Assembly: GCA_035555795.1 (NCBI GenBank)
Contig: DATMGE010000023.1
Coordinates: forward strand, 1 to 52,356
Direction of reading: 5' to 3'
DNA length: 52,356 nucleotides
Source: RCIO01 sp035555795
Lineage (GTDB): Bacteria; Pseudomonadota; Alphaproteobacteria; Rhizobiales; Rhizobiaceae
Of this stretch, positions 9,059-17,051 are shown one piece after another. The notes below the pieces were generated by a model. The model was given only the letters and a program-made list of their open reading frames with translations. It was not told the DNA's origin and made no database searches. Made by a program: the position numbers and the translations under genes. The stretch's first letter is position 1. Each line of letters starts with the position of its first letter.

Positions 9059-10296
9059 AAGCGCTTCAGATCGCCATTGCCGGTGCAGGCCCCGCCGGGC
9101 TCGCAGCCGCGCTTTTCCTGCACCGCGCCGGACATCGCGTCACCCTGTTCGAGCGTTTCGAGGCAGCGCGGCCGCTGGGCTCCGGGCTGATCCTCCAGCC
9201 CACCGGTCTTGGCATGCTCGACACGCTCGGCCTTCGCGACGCGATGTCCGCGCGCGGCAGCAGGATCGAGCGCCTTCATGGCGCGGATGCCGCGAGCGGG
9301 CGAAGCGTTCTGGACGTGCGCTATGGGGGCGGACAGCATGGCCTTGCCGTGCATCGCGCAGCACTTTTCGGCGTGCTCCATGAGGCCGTGCAGGCAGCCG
9401 GCATCGCCATGGAAACGACATGCGAGATCGCCGCGCTCGACACGGGCGAACGCGCATGGCTGGTGACGGAGAGCGGCGGCCGGCTCGGCCCGTTCGACCT
9501 GGTCGTTGACGCAACCGGCTCGCGCTCGCGCCTCAAAATGCATGTCGGCGTACCGGCCGAGCCGCGCCCGCTCGCCTATGGCGCCTTCTGGACATCGCTA
9601 AACTGGCGCGACGGCTTCGACCCGCATGCACTCACCCAGCGCTACCGCCGCGCATCGGTGATGATCGGCGTGCTGCCCATCGGCAGCATCGCTCCCGGCA
9701 TGCCGCGGCAGGCCGCTTTCTTCTGGAGCCTCAAGCCGGACGATGCGGATGCCGTGCGCGCCCGCGGCATCGACGCCTGGAAGGAAACCGTCGCCGGTCT
9801 GTGGCCCGAGACAACCGAACTGCTCGACCAGATCGCCGGCTTCGACGACCTGACGCTGGCCCGCTACGGCCACCACACGCTGCTCTACCCGGCCGGACGC
9901 CGGCTTGCGGTGATCGGCGACGCAGCGCATTCCACCAGCCCGCAGCTCGGACAGGGCGCCAACATGGCCCTGCTCGACGCCGCGGCGCTGGCCGCCGCGC
10001 TGGCGCATACCGCCGATATCGATGCGGCGCTGGAAGCCTATTGCCGTGCGCGGCGCTGGCATGTGCGGCTCTTCCAAATGCTCTCGCTGACCTTCACACC
10101 CTTCTATCAGTCGGACGCCATTGCCCTGCCCTTCCTGCGCGACACGCTGGTGGCGACGCTTGCCAGGGTTCCGCCCATGCCACGGCTGCTGGCGGCCATG
10201 GTGTCGGGAACCCTGGTCACCCCGACTCGCGAAATGAAGGCGGCGCGGAACGACACCCCGCTCGCGCTGCCCGACCGCGCACCCGCCGAAAGATAG
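9055..10296 (+). CDS. FAD-dependent monooxygenase, UbiH/PHBH type
   Basis: A 413-residue flavoprotein. The start is taken as the TTG at 9055, which overlaps the TGA of the regulator (TTGA), and LQIAIAGAGPAGLAAALFL begins right after it. No ATG precedes the Rossmann motif in a sensible position. Visible parts are the GAGPAGL dinucleotide motif, a central FDLVVDATGSRSRL (DG-like motif of the class), and RRLAVIGDAAHSTSPQLGQG, the second FAD-binding motif with the GD pair. This is the fold of p-hydroxybenzoate hydroxylase and related aromatic-ring hydroxylases. The substrate is unknown. Coupling to an HxlR regulator and a quinone reductase suggests oxidation or detoxification of an aromatic compound or quinone. 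Translation from TTG would keep its level low and tied to the regulator. Confidence 0.85.
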   Translation: MKALQIAIAGAGPAGLAAALFLHRAGHRVTLFERFEAARPLGSGLILQPTGLGMLDTLGLRDAMSARGSRIERLHGADAASGRSVLDVRYGGGQHGLAVHRAALFGVLHEAVQAAGIAMETTCEIAALDTGERAWLVTESGGRLGPFDLVVDATGSRSRLKMHVGVPAEPRPLAYGAFWTSLNWRDGFDPHALTQRYRRASVMIGVLPIGSIAPGMPRQAAFFWSLKPDDADAVRARGIDAWKETVAGLWPETTELLDQIAGFDDLTLARYGHHTLLYPAGRRLAVIGDAAHSTSPQLGQGANMALLDAAALAAALAHTADIDAALEAYCRARRWHVRLFQMLSLTFTPFYQSDAIALPFLRDTLVATLARVPPMPRLLAAMVSGTLVTPTREMKAARNDTPLALPDRAPAER

Positions 10297-10305
10297 TATA
10301 CGCGC

Positions 10306-10333
10306 TTGCGCCGGCGGCTGGCTTGGGTTAAAT
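10306..10333 (+). promoter_or_regulatory. Predicted promoter of the TetR gene
   Basis: TTGCGC (10306-10311) and TTAAAT (10328-10333), 16 bases apart, lie just upstream of the dyad operator and of the TetR start codon at 10361. Predicted by eye; moderate support. Confidence 0.4.
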
Positions 10334-10338
10334 GCCGA

Positions 10339-10353
10339 ACCGTAACGTACGGT
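10339..10353. promoter_or_regulatory. Putative TetR operator (perfect dyad)
   Basis: ACCGTA-ACG-TACGGT is a perfect 15-base dyad with 6-base arms, ending 8 bases before the TetR start codon and directly after its likely -10 element. Position and symmetry are what is expected of a self-repressing TetR operator. Confidence 0.6.
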
Positions 10354-10360
10354 ACGGCTT

Positions 10361-11011
10361 ATGCAGGCAGATGACGATCCCGGCAGCGACGAACCCACGC
10401 CCCGTCAGGGCGAGGTGCTGGATGCCGTGCTCGCCTTGCTGGTGGAAGGTGCGGACGCGCTGACGATGAATGCCGTGGCGCGCCGCGCAAGCTGTTCCAA
10501 GGAAACGCTCTACAAATGGTTCGGCGACCGCGACGGGCTGCTCACCGCCACGGTGAAATGGCAGGCGGCCAAGGTGCGCGCCGGCAATTACGACCGGCAG
10601 AAGCTCGACGCCACCGCGCTCGCCGCCAGCCTCGAGGCCTTCGCCGCAAACTGGCTGACCGTCATTTCCAGCAGCACTTCGGTTGCGCTGAACAGGGTTG
10701 CGGTCTCCGATGCGGCGTCCTCACGCAGCAATCTCGGAGCCATCGTTCTGGCTAATGGCCGCCTCGCCATCGGCGAGCAGCTCAAGCCGCTGCTCGATAC
10801 GGCGCGCGACCTCGGCCTGCTGGCCTTCGACGACACCGAGACGGCCTTCCGCACTTTCTTCGGCCTTGTCGGCCGCGACATCCAGATCCGGCTGCTGCTG
10901 GGCGAACAGCTGAAGCTCTCGCAGGCCGAGATCGCGCGCGACGCCGTGCGTGCCACCCGCCAGTTCCTCGCGCTCCACGGCGCGGCGAAACCATCGCCAG
11001 AACCACGCTAA
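10361..11011 (+). CDS. TetR/AcrR-family transcriptional regulator
   Basis: A 216-residue regulator. The helix-turn-helix is clear at about residues 35-60: TMNAVARRASCSKETLYKWF, the standard TetR recognition helix. The C-terminal part is an alpha-helical ligand and dimerisation domain without recognisable specificity. The gene lies 19 bases upstream of ilvC in the same direction, so the two are likely co-transcribed at least in part, and a perfect dyad (10339-10353) lies at its own promoter. This suggests autoregulation and possible control of ilvC or a neighbour. The ligand is unknown; a branched-chain intermediate is only a guess from position. Confidence 0.9.
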   Translation: MQADDDPGSDEPTPRQGEVLDAVLALLVEGADALTMNAVARRASCSKETLYKWFGDRDGLLTATVKWQAAKVRAGNYDRQKLDATALAASLEAFAANWLTVISSSTSVALNRVAVSDAASSRSNLGAIVLANGRLAIGEQLKPLLDTARDLGLLAFDDTETAFRTFFGLVGRDIQIRLLLGEQLKLSQAEIARDAVRATRQFLALHGAAKPSPEPR

Positions 11012-11030
11012 ACCAGGGAAGGAAACCGAC

Positions 11031-12050
11031 ATGCGTGTCTATTACGATCGCGACGCTGATCTCAATCTCATCAAGGGCAAGAAGGTCGCCATCATCGGCT
11101 ACGGCTCGCAGGGCCGCGCCCACGCGATGAACCTCAAGGATTCCGGTGCCAAGGAACTCGCGGTCGGCCTGAAGGCCGGCTCCGCCACCGCCAAGAAGGT
11201 CGAGGCCGACGGCCTCAAGGTCATGACCGTGGCGGAAGCCGCCAAGTGGGCCGACCTGATGATGATGGCGACGCCCGACGAGCTGCAGGCCGACATCTAC
11301 AAGAACGAAATCGCCCCCAACATCCGCGACGGTGCTGCCATCGCCTTCGCCCACGGCCTCAATGTGCATTTCGGCCTGATCGAGCCGAAGTCCACCGTCG
11401 ACGTGGTGATGATCGCACCGAAGGGCCCCGGCCATACCGTGCGCGGCGAATATCAGAAGGGCGGTGGCGTGCCCTGCCTCGTGGCAGTGCATCAGGATTC
11501 GTCCGGCAATGCGCTTGAGCTGGCTCTCTCCTACGCCTGCGGCGTCGGCGGCGGCCGCTCGGGCATCATCGAGACCAACTTCCGAGAGGAATGCGAGACC
11601 GACCTGTTCGGCGAGCAGGTCGTGCTCTGCGGCGGTCTGGTCGAGCTGATCCGCGCCGGCTTCGAGACGCTGGTGGAAGCCGGTTACGCGCCTGAAATGG
11701 CCTATTTCGAGTGCCTGCACGAAGTGAAGCTGATCGTCGACCTCATCTATGAGGGCGGCATCGCCAACATGAACTACTCGATCTCCAACACCGCCGAGTG
11801 GGGCGAATACGTGTCAGGCCCGCGCATCATCACCGCCGAGACCAAGGCCGAGATGAAGCGCGTGCTGAAGGATATCCAGACCGGCAAGTTCACCTCGGAA
11901 TGGATGCAGGAATATCGTTCGGGCGCGGCCCGCTTCAAGGGCATCCGCCGCGTCAATGACGAGCACCAGATCGAGGAAGTCGGCGCCAAGCTGCGCGGCA
12001 TGATGCCGTGGATCTCCAAGAACAAGCTGGTCGACAAGGCCGTCAACTAA
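11031..12050 (+). CDS. ilvC: Ketol-acid reductoisomerase, class I
   Basis: A 339-residue enzyme, the normal length for class I. It converts 2-acetolactate (or 2-aceto-2-hydroxybutyrate) to the dihydroxy acid with NADPH and Mg2+ in valine, leucine and isoleucine synthesis. The N-terminus shows MRVYYDRDADL and the Rossmann motif IIGYGSQGRAHA. The metal and substrate site is marked by VVMIAPKGPGH, ETDLFGEQ (catalytic Asp/Glu) and ECLHEVKLIVDLIYEGG. The ATG at 11031 has a GGAAGGAAA site. It is separated from ilvBN by about 2.3 kb of unrelated genes on the other strand, and a strong intrinsic terminator follows at 12072-12103. Confidence 0.98.
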   Translation: MRVYYDRDADLNLIKGKKVAIIGYGSQGRAHAMNLKDSGAKELAVGLKAGSATAKKVEADGLKVMTVAEAAKWADLMMMATPDELQADIYKNEIAPNIRDGAAIAFAHGLNVHFGLIEPKSTVDVVMIAPKGPGHTVRGEYQKGGGVPCLVAVHQDSSGNALELALSYACGVGGGRSGIIETNFREECETDLFGEQVVLCGGLVELIRAGFETLVEAGYAPEMAYFECLHEVKLIVDLIYEGGIANMNYSISNTAEWGEYVSGPRIITAETKAEMKRVLKDIQTGKFTSEWMQEYRSGAARFKGIRRVNDEHQIEEVGAKLRGMMPWISKNKLVDKAVN

Positions 12051-12071
12051 CTGCACTGACCCGAAACCACC

Positions 12072-12103
12072 CTGCGCCCGCTTCGTGCGGGCGCAGTCGT
12101 TTT
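12072..12103 (+). terminator. Intrinsic terminator of ilvC
   Basis: A 10-bp perfect GC stem (CTGCGCCCGC and GCGGGCGCAG, loop TTCGT) is followed by TCGTTTT, 21 bases after the ilvC stop. The sequence is a canonical intrinsic terminator on the plus strand. Confidence 0.85.
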
Positions 12104-12109
12104 CGGGAC

Positions 12110-13237
12110 CTACCGCACCACCGTCAATTGCTCGGCGGCCCGCGTGATGGCCGTGTAGAGCCAGCGCTGGCGCGTTTCCTTGAAGGCCCAGCTCTCGTCG
12201 AACAGAACGACATTGTTCCATTGCGAGCCCTGCGCCTTGTGCACGGTCAGCGCATAGCCATAGTCGAAATCGTCGAAGCGCTTCTTCTGCTGCCACGGAA
12301 TCTCGTCTTCGGGATTTTCGAAGGCGGCCTTGAGCAGTTTGATCTTGGCCACGCCGCGATCCGGATCGTCCTCTTCCGGCGAGACGAGCAGGTTGATGCC
12401 AGGCTTCACCGTCTCGCGAGACGACGTCATCACCTTCCACAGCGAGCCGTTGAGCAGGCCCTTGGCGGGGTCGTTTCGCAGGCAGACCAGCTTGTCGCCC
12501 GCCTGCGGATAGTGCGCCTCGAAGCCCTTGAGCTGGCGCAGGCGCTGGTTGTAGCGGCGGCGCGTGCGATTGGTGCCGACCAGCACCTGATCAGCCGCCA
12601 GCACGAGTTCCTGATCGACGCCATCACGGCCGATGACCCGCGCCGCACCATAGTCGCCATAGTCGAACTCGCGCCCCTCGCGCACGTCGAGCGCCAGCCG
12701 CAGGATCGGATTGTCGCGCGCCTGCCGGTGAATCTCGGTAAGCAGGTAGTCGGGCTCGGCTTCGGTGAAAAAGCCGCCGCCGGAGATCGGCGGAAGCTGC
12801 GCCGGATCGCCCAGAACGAGGATCGGCGTGCCGAAGCTCATCAGGTCGCGGCCGAGCTGCTCATCGACCATGGAACATTCGTCGATCACGACCAGCTTCG
12901 CCCGCGCGATGGGGCTCTGCCTGTTGAGCGAGAAGGTCGGCGACATTGAAGTCTTGCCGGTCGACTCGTCTTCCACCGCCTCCTCACCGCGCGGCCGGTA
13001 GATCAGCGAATGGATGGTCCGCGCATTGGTCGCACCCTTGGCGCGCAGCACCTGCGCGGCCTTGCCGGTGAAGGCGGCGAACTGCACCTGCCCGTCGACA
13101 TGCTCGGCGAAATGGCGCGCAAGCGTGGTCTTGCCCGTGCCGGCATAGCCGAACAGGCGAAAAATCTGCGGCCGCCCGGCCTTGAGCCAGCGCTCCACGG
13201 CCTTGAGCGCTTCATCCTGCTGCGGTGAGAACTGCAT
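12110..13237 (-). CDS. SF1B helicase, RecD/Pif1-like ATP-dependent DNA helicase
   Basis: A 375-residue ATPase. Walker A is FGYAGTGKTT (about residues 29-38), and Walker B plus motif II is VVIDECSMVD. Motif III follows as LVLGDPAQLPPI. Near the C-terminus YALTVHKAQGSQW and YTAITRA are motifs V and VI. Together these define a 5'-3' SF1B helicase of the RecD/Dda/Pif1 group with no extra N-terminal domains. It is therefore a minimal stand-alone helicase rather than the RecD subunit of RecBCD. It probably acts in replication-fork or recombination processing. Two small genes, a membrane-anchored hypothetical and a LysE exporter, lie upstream in the same direction, 38 bases away, so they may share a transcript with no obvious functional link. 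Confidence 0.9.
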   Translation of the reverse strand: MQFSPQQDEALKAVERWLKAGRPQIFRLFGYAGTGKTTLARHFAEHVDGQVQFAAFTGKAAQVLRAKGATNARTIHSLIYRPRGEEAVEDESTGKTSMSPTFSLNRQSPIARAKLVVIDECSMVDEQLGRDLMSFGTPILVLGDPAQLPPISGGGFFTEAEPDYLLTEIHRQARDNPILRLALDVREGREFDYGDYGAARVIGRDGVDQELVLAADQVLVGTNRTRRRYNQRLRQLKGFEAHYPQAGDKLVCLRNDPAKGLLNGSLWKVMTSSRETVKPGINLLVSPEEDDPDRGVAKIKLLKAAFENPEDEIPWQQKKRFDDFDYGYALTVHKAQGSQWNNVVLFDESWAFKETRQRWLYTAITRAAEQLTVVR

Positions 13238-13275
13238 CCTTCGGAGAGACAGGATTCGCGCCGGAAGGACAAGCC

Positions 13276-13770
13276 CTACTCGGTACGCGCAGGATTGGGC
13301 GCATAGCCCGGCCCCACGGTGAGCGGCTGTTGCGGCATGCCCTCATCGCCGATCTGGCTGGCATATTGCAGGTCGCGCGACCAGATTTCGCGCGTCCCGC
13401 TGCGGTCCAGCACCCGCACGTGGATCCGATAGGGCCTGTGCGCCACGATGCCCTTCAGCGGCGGCGAGCGCAGCGCGTAGCGGTCGGTCATGGCGCTTAC
13501 CCGCTCGCGCACGATAAGCGGCGCGGCTCCTGCCGGGTTCTCGAATGAAGCTTCGATGATCGCGCCGGTTTCCAGCGGGCGGCTCACCACCGCCGTGAAG
13601 CCGTAATAATTGTCGGCCACGCGATAGTTGAAGATGAAGCCGCCGCCCGCAATGCGCAGATAGGGCTTCTGTGCCATATCCTCACGCGTGGCGAAACCGA
13701 TCGCGAAAAGCACCGCCAGAAGCGCGATGCAGGCGATGACGAGGCGTGTCGGCGTGAACCAGCCCTGCAT
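13276..13770 (-). CDS. Membrane-anchored hypothetical protein
   Basis: A 164-residue protein with an N-terminal hydrophobic anchor (about residues 9-27, LVIACIALLAVLFAIGFA) that looks like an uncleaved signal anchor. The rest is a soluble beta-rich periplasmic part with many aromatic and branched residues. I do not recognise the family, though the composition and length suggest a conserved hypothetical. It sits 3 bases after the LysE gene in the same direction, so an operon with LysE is likely. It carries no catalytic motif that I can see. Confidence 0.65.
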   Translation of the reverse strand: MQGWFTPTRLVIACIALLAVLFAIGFATREDMAQKPYLRIAGGGFIFNYRVADNYYGFTAVVSRPLETGAIIEASFENPAGAAPLIVRERVSAMTDRYALRSPPLKGIVAHRPYRIHVRVLDRSGTREIWSRDLQYASQIGDEGMPQQPLTVGPGYAPNPARTE

Positions 13771-13773
13771 GCC

Positions 13774-14370
13774 TCATCGTAGCATCGGCCACAGGCTGGC
13801 CGCCAGCAACAGCCCCATCACGATATTGAACCACTTCAGGCGGACCGGATCGGACAGGAAACCACGCAAGGCGGTGCCGAAGGCTGCCCAGGATGAAACA
13901 CAGGGCAGATTGACCACGCCGAAGGCGATCGCGATCGTGACAACACTGACAAATGGTGCACTGGCATCGGCATAGAGAGCCATCCCGGTCACCGCCATCA
14001 CCCATGCCTTGACATTGACCCACTGGAAGGCCGCCGCTTCCAAAAAGCTCATCGGCCGTGCCGAAGCGCCGCCCTTTGCGGCCAACGTCCGCGACATGGC
14101 GGTGCGCCATGCGAGATAGAGTAGATAGACAGCGCCAGCGAGCTTGAGCGTCATATGGAGCTGCGGCAGCGCCGTCAGCAGCGCTCCTAGCCCGAATCCG
14201 ACCCCGAGCAGCAGGCTGACGAAGCCGGCGCCGATGCCGAGCATATGCGGGATCGTACGGCGAAAGCCGAAATTCACGCCCGAGGCTAACAGCATGATAT
14301 TGTTCGGCCCCGGCGTGATCGACGACACGAAGCCGAACGCCAGCAGCGCCAGGAAGACGTCATGCGACAT
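13774..14370 (-). CDS. LysE/RhtB-family amino-acid exporter
   Basis: A 198-residue inner-membrane protein with about six helices, the LysE/RhtB size. The N-terminus carries SSITPGPNNIMLLASGVNFG, the family signature with the conserved PGPNN. A second half contains FQWVNVKAWVMAVTG, another conserved stretch. Members export amino acids such as lysine, threonine or homoserine; the substrate of this one is unknown. It is placed 37 bases downstream of ilvN, so co-transcription from the ilvBN promoter is conceivable but unproven. If so, export of a branched-chain or related amino acid would be a reasonable hypothesis. Confidence 0.9.
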   Translation of the reverse strand: MSHDVFLALLAFGFVSSITPGPNNIMLLASGVNFGFRRTIPHMLGIGAGFVSLLLGVGFGLGALLTALPQLHMTLKLAGAVYLLYLAWRTAMSRTLAAKGGASARPMSFLEAAAFQWVNVKAWVMAVTGMALYADASAPFVSVVTIAIAFGVVNLPCVSSWAAFGTALRGFLSDPVRLKWFNIVMGLLLAASLWPMLR

Positions 14371-14407
14371 GATGGATTTACCCTGGCCCAGCCCTGAAAG
14401 GGGGAGA

Positions 14408-14980
14408 CTACATGCCTTCCGGACCGCGCGTCATGGCAGCCACGCCGGTGCGGCAGATCTCGATCAGCCCCAGCGGCTTCATGATGGAGATGAACTGGTC
14501 GATCTTCGAGCTCTTGCCGGTCAGTTCGAAGATGAAGTGTTCCGTGGTGGCGTCGGAAACCTTGGCGTGGAACGCCTCGGCGAGCCGCAGCGCCTCGACG
14601 CGCGCATCGCCGCTGCCGCCAACCTTGATGAGCGCCACTTCGCGCTCCAGCGGGCGCTCATGCCCCCGCTCGCGCGCCGCCACGGTCAGGTCCACCACCC
14701 GGTGAACCGGAACGATGCGCTCGAGCTGGTGCTTGATCTGCTCCAGCACGTTCGGCGTGGCGCGCGTCTGGATGGTGATGCGCGACAGGTGCTGCTCGTG
14801 CTCGGTTTCGGAAACGGTCAGGCTGTCGATGTTGTAGCCACGGCCGGAGAACAGGCCGATGACGCGCGCAAGCACGCCCGGCTCGTTGTCCACCAGAATC
14901 GACAGCGTGTGCGCCTCCGGCTTCTCGGTCTCGTTGGCGATGAAATAGGCCGACCCGGTCGGTTGAAGCTGCGCGTTCAT
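14408..14980 (-). CDS. ilvN: Acetolactate synthase small (regulatory) subunit
   Basis: A 190-residue regulatory subunit that stabilises the large subunit and mediates feedback inhibition by valine or leucine. The ACT domain begins near residue 24: LSILVDNEPGVLARVIGLFSGRGYNIDSL, with the conserved GVLARV and GRGYN turns that form the effector pocket. The C-terminal half is the second domain that contacts the catalytic subunit. It is 63 bases downstream of ilvB on the same strand and transcribed from the same leader. The symbol ilvH is used for the same gene in some genomes. The length is typical of alphaproteobacteria. Confidence 0.96.
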   Translation of the reverse strand: MNAQLQPTGSAYFIANETEKPEAHTLSILVDNEPGVLARVIGLFSGRGYNIDSLTVSETEHEQHLSRITIQTRATPNVLEQIKHQLERIVPVHRVVDLTVAARERGHERPLEREVALIKVGGSGDARVEALRLAEAFHAKVSDATTEHFIFELTGKSSKIDQFISIMKPLGLIEICRTGVAAMTRGPEGM

Positions 14981-15043
14981 ACTTGAATCACTTTCTCGAA
15001 TTCTCGAACGAAACCATTGATGCGAAAGGACTTCGAAAGCCGG

Positions 15044-16828
15044 TCAGACCAGCTCCCTGCCCTTCGCGTCGATGGCGTTTGCAACAGCCTCGTCGGTCGC
15101 TTCGTCGGGCAGAAGCATTTCGTTATGCGCCTTGCCGGAGGGGATCATCGGGAAGCAGTTGGCGAGGTTCGCGACGCGGCAATCGAAGATGACCGGCTTC
15201 TTCACCGCGATCATCTCGGCGATCGCATCGTCCAGCTCGTCCGGCTTCTCGCAGCGAATGCCATGCGCGCCATAGGCTTCCGCCAGCTTGACGAAATCCG
15301 GCATCGCTTCCGTATAGGAGTGCGAAAGGCGATTGCCGTGCAGCAATTGCTGCCACTGCCGCACCATGCCCATATACTGGTTGTTCAGGATGAAGATCTT
15401 GATCGGCGCGTCGTACTGCACCGCGCAGCTCATCTCCTGGATCGTCATCTGCACCGAAGCATCGCCGGCAATGTCGATCACCAGCGCATCCGGATGGGCG
15501 ATCTGCACGCCCAGCGCCGCCGGCAGGCCATAACCCATCGTGCCGAGCCCGCCAGAAGTCATCCAGTGGTTGGGCTTGTCGAAGCCGAAATGCTGCGCGG
15601 CCCACATCTGGTGCTGGCCCACCTCGGTGGTGATGAAGGTCTCGCGCCCCTTCGTCGCCTCGAACAGGCGCTGGATCGCGAATTGCGGCATGATCACATC
15701 GGCATTCGGCGTGTAGGCCAGCGAGTCGCGCGTGCGCCAGCGGTCGATCTGCTCCCACCACGGCGCCAGCGCCTTGCGGTCGGCCTTCACCGTGGCGCGC
15801 CACAGGCGCACCATGTCTTCCAGCACATGCCCGACATCGCCGACGATGGGAATGTCGACGCGCACATTCTTGTTGATGGAGGACGGGTCGATGTCGATAT
15901 GGATCTTCTTCGAATTGGGCGAGAAGGCATCCAGCCGGCCGGTGATGCGGTCGTCGAAACGCGCGCCGATGCAGATCATGACGTCGCAGTCATGCATCGC
16001 CAGATTGGCTTCATAGGTGCCGTGCATGCCCAGCATGCCGAGCCAGTTCGGCCCGGACGCGGGATAGGCGCCCAGCCCCATCAGGGTCGAGGTGATGGGA
16101 AAGCCGCTCAATTCGACCAGTTCGCGCAGCAGGTGGCTGGCCTCCGGGCCTGAATTGATCACGCCGCCGCCCGAATAGATGACCGGCCGGCGCGCATTTG
16201 CCATCAGCGCGACTGCTTCCTTCACGCGCTCCAGATCGCCCTGCACCTTCGGCTGGTAGCTGGTGCGCGGCGCCATCTGCGGCGGCGTGTAGATGCCCTT
16301 GGCGAACTGGACGTCCTTCGGAATATCGACCACGACCGGACCCGGACGCCCGGTGGTCGCGACATGGAAGGCCTCATGCAGGGTTGCGGCCAGCTTGTTG
16401 ACGTCCTTCACCAGCCAGTTGTGCTTGGTGCAGGGGCGCGTGATGCCGACCGTGTCGCATTCCTGGAACCCGTCGGAGCCGATCAGCGTCGTCGGCACCT
16501 GGCCGGTGATGCAGACCAGCGGGATGGAATCCATCAGCGCATCCTGCAGCGGGGTGACCGCATTGGTCGCGCCGGGGCCGGAGGTCACCAGCATGACGCC
16601 GGCCTTGCCGGTGGAGCGGGCATAGCCTTCGGCCGCATGGCCGGCGCCCTGCTCGTGCCGGACGAGGATGTGCTGCACGTCGTCCTGCTGGAAAATCTCG
16701 TCATAGATTGGCAGGACCGCGCCGCCGGGATAACCGAATATGTGCTCGACGCCATTGTCCTTCAGCGCCTGCACGACCATCTCGGCGCCTGTCATCTCGC
16801 GGCGTCCGCCATCCTGTTTCGTCGTCAT
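15044..16828 (-). CDS. ilvB: Acetolactate synthase large (catalytic) subunit
   Basis: A 594-residue thiamine-diphosphate enzyme that condenses two pyruvates to acetolactate, or pyruvate and 2-ketobutyrate, the first common step of branched-chain amino acid synthesis. The N-terminus has GVEHIFGYPGGAVLPIYD and LVRHEQGAGHAAEGYAR, with the catalytic Glu (residue 59) that activates the cofactor. The TPP/Mg2+ motif is IDIAGDASVQMTIQEM, and the middle domain is the FAD-binding part. ATG at 16828 is used, though MTGAEMVVQ twelve codons in is an alternative start. Length is normal. The gene follows a leader peptide and attenuator on the same strand; ilvI is a common synonym. Confidence 0.97.
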   Translation of the reverse strand: MTTKQDGGRREMTGAEMVVQALKDNGVEHIFGYPGGAVLPIYDEIFQQDDVQHILVRHEQGAGHAAEGYARSTGKAGVMLVTSGPGATNAVTPLQDALMDSIPLVCITGQVPTTLIGSDGFQECDTVGITRPCTKHNWLVKDVNKLAATLHEAFHVATTGRPGPVVVDIPKDVQFAKGIYTPPQMAPRTSYQPKVQGDLERVKEAVALMANARRPVIYSGGGVINSGPEASHLLRELVELSGFPITSTLMGLGAYPASGPNWLGMLGMHGTYEANLAMHDCDVMICIGARFDDRITGRLDAFSPNSKKIHIDIDPSSINKNVRVDIPIVGDVGHVLEDMVRLWRATVKADRKALAPWWEQIDRWRTRDSLAYTPNADVIMPQFAIQRLFEATKGRETFITTEVGQHQMWAAQHFGFDKPNHWMTSGGLGTMGYGLPAALGVQIAHPDALVIDIAGDASVQMTIQEMSCAVQYDAPIKIFILNNQYMGMVRQWQQLLHGNRLSHSYTEAMPDFVKLAEAYGAHGIRCEKPDELDDAIAEMIAVKKPVIFDCRVANLANCFPMIPSGKAHNEMLLPDEATDEAVANAIDAKGRELV

Positions 16829-16891
16829 CGGTCTCTTCCCGTCGTCTCGGCGCCTATGCGCCCGCTGTCGTCTAGTCTGATCGGAGGCAAT

Positions 16892-16914
16892 AAAAAAGGC
16901 CCCTTTCGGAGCCT
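16892..16914 (-). terminator. Attenuator terminator of the ilvBN leader
   Basis: On the minus strand AGGCTCC and GGGGCCT form a 7-bp stem with one G-U pair around a GAAA tetraloop, followed by a run of six T. It lies between the leader peptide (16948-17001) and ilvB (from 16828), exactly where an attenuator must be. A second hairpin lies just before it: GGCGGT/ACCGCC (16943-16957) contains the leader stop codon and could act as the pause or protector stem. Confidence 0.85.
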
Positions 16915-16947
16915 GTCAGTCGCGCATGGGTTGGCATCGCCGGGCGG

Positions 16948-17001
16948 TCACACCGCCTTGCCCACACGCGCTCCTACTACGAGAATGATTTTCGTCATCA
17001 T
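16948..17001 (-). CDS. ilvBN leader peptide (attenuation)
   Basis: A 17-codon open frame, MMTKIILVVGARVGKAV, is read from two adjacent ATGs and ends in TGA. It contains Ile-Ile-Leu-Val-Val consecutively and two more Val (7 of 17 residues branched-chain). This is the textbook composition of an Ilv leader peptide, whose translation speed senses the charged tRNAs for isoleucine, leucine and valine. No Shine-Dalgarno site is visible. The predicted transcription start (about 17003) is only about two bases before the ATG, so translation is probably leaderless. The gene is too short for usual annotation. It is followed by a pause hairpin and the terminator at 16892-16914. Confidence 0.85.
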   Translation of the reverse strand: MMTKIILVVGARVGKAV

Positions 17002-17009
17002 GGCGCGGA

Positions 17010-17038
17010 CAATAAGTACGATTGCGAGAAGATGTCAA
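17010..17038 (-). promoter_or_regulatory. Promoter of the ilvBN leader
   Basis: On the minus strand a perfect TTGACA -35 (17033-17038) is followed after 17 bases by TTATTG (17010-17015). Transcription would begin near 17003, at or one to two bases before the leader ATG. Confidence 0.65.
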
Positions 17039-17051
17039 CGCGCAAACTGAA

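Noticed and set aside
16960..16980. GGAGC in the leader pairing with GCTCC of the terminator as antiterminator
   Set aside because: A ribosome stalled at the Ile/Leu/Val codons would cover GGAGC, which would favour termination, the opposite of the needed logic; a different antiterminator must exist or be found by folding.
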